64,000 nt of DNA from JBGPHT01 sp041484525. GTDB lineage: Bacteria; Acidobacteriota; Terriglobia; Bryobacterales; Bryobacteraceae. How positions within the stretch are numbered: the stretch's first letter is position 1; every line of letters begins with the position of its first letter. Below are positions 44,171 to 52,302 of the stretch, one piece after another. Position numbers and translations under genes: made by a program. A model generated the notes under the pieces. It saw nothing but the letters and a program-made list of their open reading frames with translations. It was not told the DNA's origin and did not search any database. Where the stretch lies: positions 51,116-115,115 of the forward strand of contig JBGPHT010000003.1 of assembly GCA_041484525.1 (NCBI GenBank), in the 5' to 3' direction.

Positions 44171-45480
44171 GCGTCCCCAAACACGCGCGCGAAAATCTTG
44201 TCCACGTTGCGCAACTGGCGTTGGAGCGCGAACGCTTCCGCAATCTGATCGGGCGTCAGAACGGCGCGGATCTCCGGATCGCCTTCGATAGCTGCGCGGA
44301 AATCGCCCTCGTCCTCCCAGGCGCGCATGGCATGGCCCTGCACCAGCCGGTACGCCTGCTCCCGCAGCATCCCGGCGGCCGCCAGGTCGAGCAGCAACTG
44401 TCCCGAGAACACCAGGCCGCGTGTCAGTTCGAGGTTGCGGCGCATGCGCTCCGGGTAGACCAGCAGCTTGTCCACCACGTTGGCGGTTTTGTCCAGCAGG
44501 TAGTCGGCGAGAATCGTCGAATCGGGCAGGATGACGCGTTCGACCGACGAGTGCGAGATATCGCGCTCGTGCCACAATGCTACGTCCTCGTAGGCTGCCT
44601 GCACGTTGGACCGCACCACCCGCGCCAGACCGCAGATCTGCTCGCACGTCACCGGATTGCGCTTGTGCGGCATCGCCGAGCTGCCCTTCTGGCCCTTCGA
44701 AAAGTACTCCTCGGCTTCGCGAACCTCGGTACGCTGCAGGTGCCGCACTTCGAGCGCGATCTTTTCGCACAGCGCGGTTGCCAGCGCCAGCGCGGCCACG
44801 AACGCCGCATGCCGATCGCGTTGGATGACCTGCGATGCCACCGGCGCCGGCTTCAGATTCAGGCGCGCGCAGATCCGCTCCTCCACCTCCGGGCCGATAT
44901 GTGCGAACGTGCCCACTGCGCCCGAAGTCTTTCCGACGCGCAGGTCTTCGGCAGCCGCCGAGAGGCGCGTCAGGTTACGGCCGGCCTCCTCGTGCCAGAT
45001 CGCCAGCTTCAATCCGAATGTGATGGGTTCCGCGTGTACACCATGCGTGCGGCCGATCTGCACAGTGTGCTGGAACTCGAGGGCGCGCCGCCTGAGCGCT
45101 TCCCGCAGCTTCTTCAGATCGTCGAGCAGAATTGCCGACGCCTGCCTCAGCAGCAGCGCCTGTGCCGTATCCACCACGTCGTTCGAGGTCAGTCCGTAAT
45201 GTAGCCAGCGCGACGCTTCGGCGTGCCCGGCCTTCGCCATGCTCTCGGCCACCGCGGCGGTGAACGCGATCACGTCGTGCTTCACTTCCCGTTCGACTTC
45301 GTGGATGCGCGCTACGTCGAACCCGGCATGCGCCCGCAGCAGGCGCGCCGCTTCGGCAGGCACTACGCCCAGCTCGGCCAGCGCTTCGGAGGCTGCCAGT
45401 TCTACTTCGAGCCACTGCTGAAACCTGTTCTGGTCGCTCCAGATCCGGCCCATATCGGGCCGCGTATATCGCGCAATCAT
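44167..45480 (-). CDS. purB: Adenylosuccinate lyase
   Basis: A fumarase-superfamily enzyme that acts twice in purine synthesis, removing fumarate from SAICAR and adenylosuccinate. MIARYTRPDMGRIWSDQNRF opens it. THGVHAEPITFG and the signature SSAMPHKRNPVTCEQICGL (residues around 260-280) are present, with HxxH-type catalytic regions. 437 residues is normal. It begins 6 bp after the MBL hydrolase stop, so the two are probably one transcript. Confidence 0.97.
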   Translation of the reverse strand: MIARYTRPDMGRIWSDQNRFQQWLEVELAASEALAELGVVPAEAARLLRAHAGFDVARIHEVEREVKHDVIAFTAAVAESMAKAGHAEASRWLHYGLTSNDVVDTAQALLLRQASAILLDDLKKLREALRRRALEFQHTVQIGRTHGVHAEPITFGLKLAIWHEEAGRNLTRLSAAAEDLRVGKTSGAVGTFAHIGPEVEERICARLNLKPAPVASQVIQRDRHAAFVAALALATALCEKIALEVRHLQRTEVREAEEYFSKGQKGSSAMPHKRNPVTCEQICGLARVVRSNVQAAYEDVALWHERDISHSSVERVILPDSTILADYLLDKTANVVDKLLVYPERMRRNLELTRGLVFSGQLLLDLAAAGMLREQAYRLVQGHAMRAWEDEGDFRAAIEGDPEIRAVLTPDQIAEAFALQRQLRNVDKIFARVFGDA

Positions 45481-45486
45481 GGTGAA

Positions 45487-46269
45487 TTAGAACTGAAAAA
45501 CTTCGGACGGCGTCCGCTGCGTGGCGAGCGAAAGCTCGGTCGCGAGCCCACGCCGCTCGAGCGCCTCGGTGGCGAACATGCGCACGATCTCGGGGTGATT
45601 GTTCAACTCGCTGATGTGCCCCAGCACCAGCCGGCTGGTCGACGAATCCAGGTCATCGCGCAGATAGTCGGACATCCCGAGGTTCGAAAGATGTCCCACG
45701 CGGCTCATCACGCGCTGCTTTACCGACCACGGATAAGGGCCCACTTTCAGCATGTCCAGATCGTGATTGGCCTCGAGCATCAGCAGATCCATGCGCCGCA
45801 AATGATACTTGATCGATTCCGGTATGTAGCCTAAGTCGACGGCGACGCCGATGCGCACCCCCTGCGCTTCGAAGCAGAAACCGATCGGGTCGATGGCATC
45901 GTGCGGCACGCTGAAACTCTGCACTTCGATATCGCCGATCTGGAAACTCATGCCCGCCTGAAACGGCTCGAGGCGCGGCTGGGTCCGGCTCTCGCCCCAG
46001 TCGATGGCGGGCGCCGTGCGGTGCGTCATGTAGATCGCCGCGCGAACGTTCTTGTTGCGCGCCAGCACCGGCAGCCCGGATACGTGATCGGAATGCTCGT
46101 GCGTGATCAGGATGGCGTCGATTTTGGCGAGATCTTCGCCCACCGATGCCAGGCGTTTCGAAAGCTCGCGCATGCTCAGCCCGGCGTCGAGCAGAATGCG
46201 CGTGTTTTCCGTCGCCAGCAGGGCGGCGTTGCCCGAACTACCGCTCGCCAGTACGCAGAACTTGACGAT
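45487..46269 (-). CDS. MBL-fold metallo-hydrolase, YycJ/WalJ-like, with an ATC start
   Basis: A beta-lactamase-fold hydrolase of 260 residues. The N-terminus, VKFCVLASGSSGNAALLATE, is the exact YycJ/WalJ family opening, then THEHSDHVSGLP gives the metal site, followed by SFSVPHDAIDPIGF and GVAVDLGY, and LGHISELNNHPE near the end. The frame needs a start at or just before VKFC. The only triplets between the in-frame stop upstream and VKFC are ACG, GGG, GAG, GCA, GCC and ATC, and a GGGGGAGG site sits at the right distance from the ATC. The alternative start at ATG 46173 would remove the first strand of the fold. Confidence 0.85.
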   Translation of the reverse strand: MVKFCVLASGSSGNAALLATENTRILLDAGLSMRELSKRLASVGEDLAKIDAILITHEHSDHVSGLPVLARNKNVRAAIYMTHRTAPAIDWGESRTQPRLEPFQAGMSFQIGDIEVQSFSVPHDAIDPIGFCFEAQGVRIGVAVDLGYIPESIKYHLRRMDLLMLEANHDLDMLKVGPYPWSVKQRVMSRVGHLSNLGMSDYLRDDLDSSTSRLVLGHISELNNHPEIVRMFATEALERRGLATELSLATQRTPSEVFQF

Positions 46270-46433
46270 GGCTGCCTCCCCCGTTCAGGATACACCCAAA
46301 CGTATCCAAACAAAACTATCGTTAAATGTTGCGGAGGTGTGGCGCCGTCCGCACACCGTCGCCCGGCGTTCCCGCCCGCGCCCTGCTAAGTTCCGCTGTT
46401 GCCGCTGGCATCAGACTTGCACAGATCCGTACC

Positions 46434-46763
46434 ATGCGGCACATTCCACGAAGGCTTCTCTTGCTGCTGGTTCCCGCCCTGCTTGCGCTGGCGCAGGATA
46501 GGGCGCAGGCTCCCATCGTCCGTTCCATCCGGTGCGAACACTTCAAGAAGGTGAAGGTCCGGCAGATCCTGGAACGCTTCAATGAGCGCGAGCTCCGCCT
46601 CGCCGTCGAGCAGCCGTACCATCCGGAAGATCTCGAGGCCGCCAAGAAGGTCCTGGCCGATCTGCTGGCCGAGCACGGCGACCGCAAGGCGCGAATCCAG
46701 GTGGAGGTGCGCCCGCTCGAACCCGCAGGCCGCGCCGTGGAAGTGGTCTTCAGCCAGCTCTAG
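46434..46763 (+). CDS. Small exported POTRA-like protein
   Basis: A 109-residue protein with a signal peptide (RRLLLLLVPALLALA). The mature part, VRSIRCEHFKKVKVRQILERF then LRLAVEQPYHPEDLEAAKKVL and ARIQVEVRPL, has the beta-alpha-alpha-beta order of one POTRA domain as seen in BamA and TamA, but no barrel follows. An earlier in-frame start at 46326 lacks a signal peptide. It may bind outer-membrane assembly proteins. The family call is by pattern. Confidence 0.6.
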   Translation: MRHIPRRLLLLLVPALLALAQDRAQAPIVRSIRCEHFKKVKVRQILERFNERELRLAVEQPYHPEDLEAAKKVLADLLAEHGDRKARIQVEVRPLEPAGRAVEVVFSQL

Positions 46764-46816
46764 CCGGGGCGGGCGATTCGACTCTCCGAGCGGCCCGGTC
46801 ATGCTAGCCTTGCAGC

Positions 46817-47845
46817 ATGAAAGCCGCCCGATTCCACCAGCACGGCGGCGCCGGCGTGCTGGTCTACGAAGACGCCCCCGACCCGCAGATCAAGGCGAAC
46901 CAGGTGCTGGTGCGAGTCCGCGCTTGCGCCCTCAATCATCTCGACCTGTTCATCCGCGCCGGCATTCCGGGCCTGAAATTTGCCATGCCCCACATCATGG
47001 GGGCGGACATCGCCGGTGAAGTCGTGGCCGTGGGCGAGCTGGCGGAGCGCGTGAAGCCCGGCTGGCGCGTGCTGCTTTCACCCGGCCTGAGCTGCCGTCA
47101 GTGCGAGCAGTGCGTGGCGGGCCAGGACAGCCTCTGCCGCCGCTACACGCTCTTCGGCTCGGGCGTGGATGGGGGCGACGCGGAGCTGGTGGCCGCGCCC
47201 GAATATAGCGTGATCCCCATCCCCGACGACCTGAGTTTCGAGGACGCCGCCGCCATCCCCCTAGTCTTCCTCACCGCCTGGCATATGCTGATGGCGCGTG
47301 CGCACCTGCAGCCGGGCGAGGATGTGCTGGTGCTCGCCGCCTCCTCGGGCGTCGGCTCGGCCGCTATCCAGATCGCGAAAATGTTTCAATGCCGTGTGAT
47401 CGCGACCGCGGGTGGCGAAGCCAAGCTCGCCAAGGCGCGCCAACTCGGCGCCGACCATGCCATCGACCATTACCAGCAGGACATTTCGGCCGAGGTCAAG
47501 AAGATCACCGGCAAGCGCGGCGTGGACGTAGCGATCGAGCACGTGGGTGTCGCCACCTGGCCGAAGAGCCTGGAATCGCTGGCGCCCGCGGGCCGCCTGG
47601 TGACCTGCGGCGCCACTACCGGCTACGACGCGCGCCTCGACCTGCGCTACCTTTTCAGCAAGCAGTGGAGCCTGCTCGGGTCCTACATGGGCACGATGGG
47701 CGAGCTGCACCAAGTGCTGAAATTCATCTTCCGCAAACAGCTCAAGCCGGTGATCGACCGCGTCTATCCGCTCTCCGAAATCCGCGCCGCCCACGAGCGC
47801 CTCGAGAACAAGGAGCAGTTCGGCAAAGTCATCTTGCGGCCCTGA
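46817..47845 (+). CDS. Zinc-binding quinone oxidoreductase-like MDR protein
   Basis: A medium-chain dehydrogenase/reductase of 342 residues. The catalytic domain has GIPGLKFAMPHIMGADIAGEV, the structural zinc Cys set CRQCEQCVAGQDSLC, and the NAD(P) loop VLVLAASSGVGSAAIQIAKM near residue 170. It ends LENKEQFGKVILRP. A TAGCCT box is 6 nt before the ATG. A downstream ICMT-like gene follows within 1 bp, so co-translation is likely. Substrate unknown; quinones or unsaturated carbonyls are usual. Confidence 0.88.
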   Translation: MKAARFHQHGGAGVLVYEDAPDPQIKANQVLVRVRACALNHLDLFIRAGIPGLKFAMPHIMGADIAGEVVAVGELAERVKPGWRVLLSPGLSCRQCEQCVAGQDSLCRRYTLFGSGVDGGDAELVAAPEYSVIPIPDDLSFEDAAAIPLVFLTAWHMLMARAHLQPGEDVLVLAASSGVGSAAIQIAKMFQCRVIATAGGEAKLAKARQLGADHAIDHYQQDISAEVKKITGKRGVDVAIEHVGVATWPKSLESLAPAGRLVTCGATTGYDARLDLRYLFSKQWSLLGSYMGTMGELHQVLKFIFRKQLKPVIDRVYPLSEIRAAHERLENKEQFGKVILRP

Positions 47846-47846
47846 C

Positions 47847-48404
47847 ATGGATTACCGGATTCTCTTGCCGCTGCTGCTGGGCGCCTATTGGTTCGCCTGG
47901 CTGTATCCGTTTCTGTTTCGCGCGCCGCACAATCAGACGCGCGAATCGATCGCCGTCATTGGGCCCACGCGCGTGGGACTGCTGCTCGAATCGTTCGCCA
48001 TTTTCCTGGCGATGGTGTGGCACTTGCCTGCTCCGCCGGGCGAAACACGCATCGCGCTGGCCGTGGTCTTCGGCGCCATCGGCCTGGTGCTCGCCTGGAC
48101 GTCTGTGCGGCACCTCGGCCGGCAGTTCCGCGTCCACGCCGGCTTGTATGTGGATCACAGACTGGTGAAGACCGGTCCCTACGGCGTGGTGCGGCATCCG
48201 ATCTACGCCGGCCTTTTGGCCGCGCTGCTGTGCTGCCAGATGCTGCTGACACCGTGGCCGTGGATCGCGGTTTCGCTTGCCATCTACTTCATCGGCACCG
48301 AGATTCGCGTCCGAACCGAAGACAGGCTGCTGGCCTCGCGCTTCGGCGATGAGTTCGAAGCCTACCGGCGCGCCATCCCCGCGTACATCCCCTTCGTGCG
48401 ATAG
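47847..48404 (+). CDS. Isoprenylcysteine carboxyl methyltransferase family protein
   Basis: A membrane methyltransferase of 185 residues with about five helices. The family signature GPYGVVRHPIYAGLL (residue 110 region) and RTEDRLLASRFGDEFEAYRRAIPAYIPFV at the C-terminus are both present. Bacterial relatives methylate lipids or unknown acids rather than prenyl-Cys. It follows the MDR gene with no gap, and the M28 peptidase gene begins 8 bp after it. Confidence 0.88.
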   Translation: MDYRILLPLLLGAYWFAWLYPFLFRAPHNQTRESIAVIGPTRVGLLLESFAIFLAMVWHLPAPPGETRIALAVVFGAIGLVLAWTSVRHLGRQFRVHAGLYVDHRLVKTGPYGVVRHPIYAGLLAALLCCQMLLTPWPWIAVSLAIYFIGTEIRVRTEDRLLASRFGDEFEAYRRAIPAYIPFVR

Positions 48405-48411
48405 TTCCAAT

Positions 48412-49800
48412 ATGCGTTTCGTACTTCTTGCCCTTGTGCTCGCCCTCTCTCTTTCGGCCGCAGACGGTCCCGACCTCACCGAGCAATACCGCGGCACCGC
48501 CGACAAGCTCATCGACGCCGCGCTGGCGGATACTGACGGCTACAATCGCCTCGCCTACCTCTGCTACCGGATCGGCAACCGCCTGAGCGGATCGCCGTCG
48601 CTCGAAAAAGCCATCGCCTGGTCGGCCGCGCAAATGAAAGCCGTGGGGCTGAGCAACGTGCGCGTGATCCCCACCAAGGTCCCGCACTGGGTCCGCGGCG
48701 CCGAATCGGCGCGCCTGCTGACGCCGCTCGATAAGCCCCTCCACATGCTCGGACTCGGCATGAGCATCGGCACGCCGCCGGGCGGGATCACGGCCGACGT
48801 GGTTGCCGTGTCCAACTTTGACGAACTGACCAAACTGGGCAAAGAGAAGGTTCAGGGCAAGATCGTCCTCTACAATCAGCAATACAACGGCTACGGCCAG
48901 ACCGTCATCTATCGCAGCAGCGGCGCTTCCCGGGCCGCGGCGCTGGGCGCGGTGGCCGCGCTGGTGCGCTCGATCACGCCGCTCGCCATGCAGATTCCCC
49001 ACACAGGCGCCATGCGTTACGACGAAGCGCAGCCCAAGATCCCGACTGCCGCCGTGTCCCCTGAAGACGCGATGATGATGGCGCGGCTCTACGCCGACGG
49101 CGTCCCGGTGAAGGTGCACCTCGAGATGAGCGCCCATATGGAGCCCGACGCCGACGCCGGCAATGTCATCGGCGAGATCCCGGGCCGCGAGCATCCGGAA
49201 GAGGTGGTGGTGATCGGCGGGCACCTGGATTCCTGGGACGTCGGCCAGGGTGCACAGGATGACGGTGCTGCGATTATGGCCTCGCTTCAGGCGCTCGCCA
49301 TCATGAAGAAGTTGGGCCTGCAGCCGCGCCGGACGCTGCGCGTGGCCTTCTGGGTGAACGAAGAAAACGGCGGCCGGGGCGGTGTAGCGTACCGCGATTT
49401 CGTGGCAGCCGACATCAAGAACCAGGTCGCTGCGCTGGAGATGGATGGCGGCGCCGAAACCCCGCTCGGCTTCGGTGCCGGTGTCGACCCGGCATCCCTC
49501 GAGATGCTGAAGCAGGTGGGGAAACTTCTCGACCGCATCAACGCCGGCGAAATCACTTTGGGCGGGGGCGGGGAAGACATCTCGCCGCTGATCCGCGACG
49601 GTGTGCCCGGCCTCTCCGAGCGCGCCGCCGGCACCCACTATTTCGACTGGCACCACACGGAGGCTGACACGCTCGATAAAGTCAATCCCGAGGATTTCAA
49701 GAAGAGCGTCGCCGCGATGGCCGTGATGGGCTACGTGCTGGCCGACATGCCTGGCCGCTTGGTCGCAGCGCCCGGAGGCGGTGGCCGGCGGCAGCGGTAG
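48412..49800 (+). CDS. Secreted M28 family zinc metallopeptidase
   Basis: An exported aminopeptidase-like enzyme of 462 residues (carboxypeptidase Q group). A signal peptide (MRFVLLALVLALSLSAA) is followed by a PA-domain-like insert (residues 135-240) and the M28 core with the two zinc sites: GGHLDSWDVGQGAQDDGAA, WVNEENGGRG and the last His in HYFDWHHTEADTLD. It is the last of three plus-strand genes. Substrate is probably dipeptides or N-terminal residues. Confidence 0.9.
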   Translation: MRFVLLALVLALSLSAADGPDLTEQYRGTADKLIDAALADTDGYNRLAYLCYRIGNRLSGSPSLEKAIAWSAAQMKAVGLSNVRVIPTKVPHWVRGAESARLLTPLDKPLHMLGLGMSIGTPPGGITADVVAVSNFDELTKLGKEKVQGKIVLYNQQYNGYGQTVIYRSSGASRAAALGAVAALVRSITPLAMQIPHTGAMRYDEAQPKIPTAAVSPEDAMMMARLYADGVPVKVHLEMSAHMEPDADAGNVIGEIPGREHPEEVVVIGGHLDSWDVGQGAQDDGAAIMASLQALAIMKKLGLQPRRTLRVAFWVNEENGGRGGVAYRDFVAADIKNQVAALEMDGGAETPLGFGAGVDPASLEMLKQVGKLLDRINAGEITLGGGGEDISPLIRDGVPGLSERAAGTHYFDWHHTEADTLDKVNPEDFKKSVAAMAVMGYVLADMPGRLVAAPGGGGRRQR

Positions 49801-49982
49801 GTCTGACTTCGCTCAACGCATTGTGCGTCTGCGAGGATTCTGGCCGTGTTCAGATTACATAGCCCACGACTTCTCATGGGCCGCGCCGCGATAGAAGTCA
49901 CGCACCAGATTTGTGCGTTTTGCTGCCAAAGGTGCCGCGCAGAGTACCTGCCAAGACACATCTCCAACCCCGTAGGTGGGTA

Positions 49983-51212
49983 TCATGCGTTCACCCCGGA
50001 CGCGTCCTCGTCTTCCGGGAGGTGAAATAACGAACGAAATTTGACCAGTAACTCCGGCGTCACGCCAGGCACCTCTGCTATGCCCGCAACGGTGAGCCTA
50101 TCAGTTCTGCAGGCCGATTCCAGTTTACTGGCCACTTCAACGTTAACGTTCAGCACCTCCCGGAAGGTATCCCAACGTTGCCACCGCGGGTCAATTCGTT
50201 CAGGGTCTCGGTCGTGAATTGCGCGACGGAGTCCGATGATGGTACCCAAGGACAGGTCGAGCCCAGTCGCACCGCGGATGGTCTTGAAGTCCTGTAGTGT
50301 TCGATCAAGCTCCTGGACGCTTCTTACGAGTAGCTCAAGGGCGTCGACGCCGCGCTTTGTGTATGCGTCCAAATCGGAACGATAAATCATGCTGTCACGG
50401 TGCGCTTCGAAGTTGATGTACCACTCGTCGCTGATCCTGCTCCCGAGCACGGGATGCACATAACTGATTCGACAAGAAAACTCTTTCGCGAGCGTCGAAT
50501 TCTCGGCAAGCAACTCCTGAAACGATCGATACCGGAAGCGAAAGTGCTGTCCCGGCGAAAAGCGTTTCATACCGTTCCGCAGCAGCGGTGGGAGATCTTT
50601 GTCGTCGGGCCAGGAGAGGGCAATTGAAAAATCGAACTGCACGTCTTCAGCGATGACGTCTTGGGTATTCAGTATGTCAAAAACGGCGATAAAGCCACCA
50701 TACTCGCTAACACGGAACGTAATGAGCGGAGGATACCGGCGGCTGCGGGTGCGCACATCCACGATCTCGTAGTCCTCCATCGGGAGAGACTGAAAGTTAT
50801 GGCGTTTGTAATAGCGCTTGTCGAAGAGTGCCTGGTGCGGGCCGCGATACGTCTTCGCCGAATGAATCGAATAATAGAACGATCCGGTTGGGGCCTCGAT
50901 CGGGTATATGCGTACGTCGTCGATCGGTGGGGAGATTGTGCTGCGAATAATGTTCTCGATCCACTCCCTCGTAATCAGATGCGGATCCAGGCCACCGTCG
51001 AGCCGTTCCGGACGGTGCTGGATCTCTTCGATCCCGTAGACCAGCACGCCGCCGTCGGAATTCGCCAACGCTGAAACGTCCTTGGCCAACTCGTTACGAG
51101 ACCGAGAGTCAGTCCCCAAGGCCGGACTTGCCTTGTAATCCAAATGAACGCTCTCCTGAACCCCGTCTTGCACCATGCGGTTAAGATCGGCGAGCGTCGT
51201 TGGGATAACCAT
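49983..51212 (-). CDS. AlbA_2 (Schlafen-type) domain protein
   Basis: A 409-residue protein with an N-terminal AlbA_2 domain (residues 1-130): EHVHLDYKASPAL-type opening (ESVHLDYKAS), ELAKDVSALANSDGGVLVYGI and the later PHLITREWIENII are the family pattern. The rest (about 150-409) has a beta region then helices and no motif that I know. AlbA_2 domains occur in regulators and in defence-associated proteins. It is alone, with a lower-GC upstream stretch and no partner gene, so an operon role cannot be inferred. Confidence 0.8.
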   Translation of the reverse strand: MVIPTTLADLNRMVQDGVQESVHLDYKASPALGTDSRSRNELAKDVSALANSDGGVLVYGIEEIQHRPERLDGGLDPHLITREWIENIIRSTISPPIDDVRIYPIEAPTGSFYYSIHSAKTYRGPHQALFDKRYYKRHNFQSLPMEDYEIVDVRTRSRRYPPLITFRVSEYGGFIAVFDILNTQDVIAEDVQFDFSIALSWPDDKDLPPLLRNGMKRFSPGQHFRFRYRSFQELLAENSTLAKEFSCRISYVHPVLGSRISDEWYINFEAHRDSMIYRSDLDAYTKRGVDALELLVRSVQELDRTLQDFKTIRGATGLDLSLGTIIGLRRAIHDRDPERIDPRWQRWDTFREVLNVNVEVASKLESACRTDRLTVAGIAEVPGVTPELLVKFRSLFHLPEDEDASGVNA

Positions 51213-51387
51213 GGTTGGCCTGTCATCATATCATCCTAGGATTGACTGCCCGCGCGCCGGCGTGGTTAGCACGCCCCCCGGCCCTGATGAAGGGTCCAAA
51301 CGAAGCGGACTGTCATTCCGCGGTTCGCCACCTGCGGAGCCAAGGGCAGCGTCAGTGAGCAGCATTGGCGCTAAACCGTCGCGTGAG

Positions 51388-51408
51388 TTTCGAGGTTGTG
51401 TAGCCTGT
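51388..51408 (+). repeat. Copy of the GAGGTTGTGTAGCCTGT element
   Basis: TTTCGAGGTTGTGTAGCCTGT matches, base for base, the inner part of both arms of the inverted repeat at 63812-63896. It lies about 15 bp before a TATACT box and 30 bp before the DUF4159 start, so it could affect that gene's promoter. Confidence 0.75.
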
Positions 51409-51425
51409 CACCGAAACTCCCCTTG

Positions 51426-51431
51426 TATACT
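51426..51431 (+). promoter_or_regulatory. -10 box (TATACT) before the DUF4159 gene
   Basis: TATACT ends 8 nt before the ATG at 51440. A GGAG lies between (51432-51435), so translation may be leadered or leaderless. Confidence 0.5.
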
Positions 51432-51439
51432 GGAGTCAG

Positions 51440-52270
51440 ATGAGGACCCGTGGGAGGCTGGCCCTGGCGCTCGGCGGCACGCTGGTAGTCTGGACGCTGT
51501 TCGCGCAAAAGCCCTTCCGCGAACTCCCGGCCTGGGAGTATTACGATTTTCCCCTGCCGCCCGATTGGCAGATGCCCGGAGAGTGGACCTTCGCGCGCCT
51601 CATGTACCCGACCTTTCACATCCCCATCGACTGGCAGTTCCGGCCGCAGTTCGACTGGCGCGAGGGCCGCACCAACTGGTCGATCGATTATCCGCGCTCC
51701 GATCGCCACATCTCCGCCGCCGTCCAACGCCTCACCCGCGTTCACGCGCGCTCCGTCGAGCAACTCATCAACCTCGATACGGATGATGACGTGTACAATT
51801 ACCCCTGGTTGTACGCGGTCGAAGTCGGCCATTGGGAGCTCACGGATTCACAGATCGCCAAGTTCCGCGAGTTTCTTTTGCGCGGCGGCTTTTTCATGTG
51901 CGACGACTTCCACGGCTCGCAGGAATGGGAGATTTTCACCTACACGATGAAGAAGGTATTTCCCGACCGCCCGATCGTCGATGTCCCCAATGAAGACCCG
52001 CTCTTCCACACCGTCTTCGATCTCGACGACCGCTACCAGGTGCCCGGAGCGCAATACCTGGTCACCGGCAGGATCTGGGAAAAGGATGGCTACGACGCGC
52101 ACTGGCGCGGCATTTACGACGATCGCGGACGCCTCATGGTCGCCATCTGCCACGACATGGACCTGGGCGACTCCTGGGAGCACGCCGACAATCCGCGCTA
52201 CCCGGAAAAGTACTCCGCGCTCGGAATCCGCATCGGCGTCAACTACGTCGTCTACGCAATGACCCACTGA
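51440..52270 (+). CDS. DUF4159 domain protein
   Basis: A 276-residue exported or membrane-anchored protein (helix at residues 8-25). The DUF4159 core includes ELPAWEYYDFPLPPDW, ISAAVQRLTRVHARSVEQL, EFLLRGGFFMCDDFHGSQEW and ICHDMDLGDSWEHADNPRYP, with several conserved acidic and aromatic residues. The family often lies near DUF58/MoxR AAA genes of envelope-stress operons; none are adjacent here. Function unproven. Confidence 0.9.
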   Translation: MRTRGRLALALGGTLVVWTLFAQKPFRELPAWEYYDFPLPPDWQMPGEWTFARLMYPTFHIPIDWQFRPQFDWREGRTNWSIDYPRSDRHISAAVQRLTRVHARSVEQLINLDTDDDVYNYPWLYAVEVGHWELTDSQIAKFREFLLRGGFFMCDDFHGSQEWEIFTYTMKKVFPDRPIVDVPNEDPLFHTVFDLDDRYQVPGAQYLVTGRIWEKDGYDAHWRGIYDDRGRLMVAICHDMDLGDSWEHADNPRYPEKYSALGIRIGVNYVVYAMTH

Positions 52271-52302
52271 TACGTGTGACGGCACCGCGCTAAAATCTAC
52301 CA

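Noticed and set aside
49801..49982. A possible tRNA or small gene between the M28 and AlbA_2 genes.
   Set aside because: No TTCGA-type T-loop with matching stems, and the open frame there overlaps the M28 stop in antisense with no start signal.
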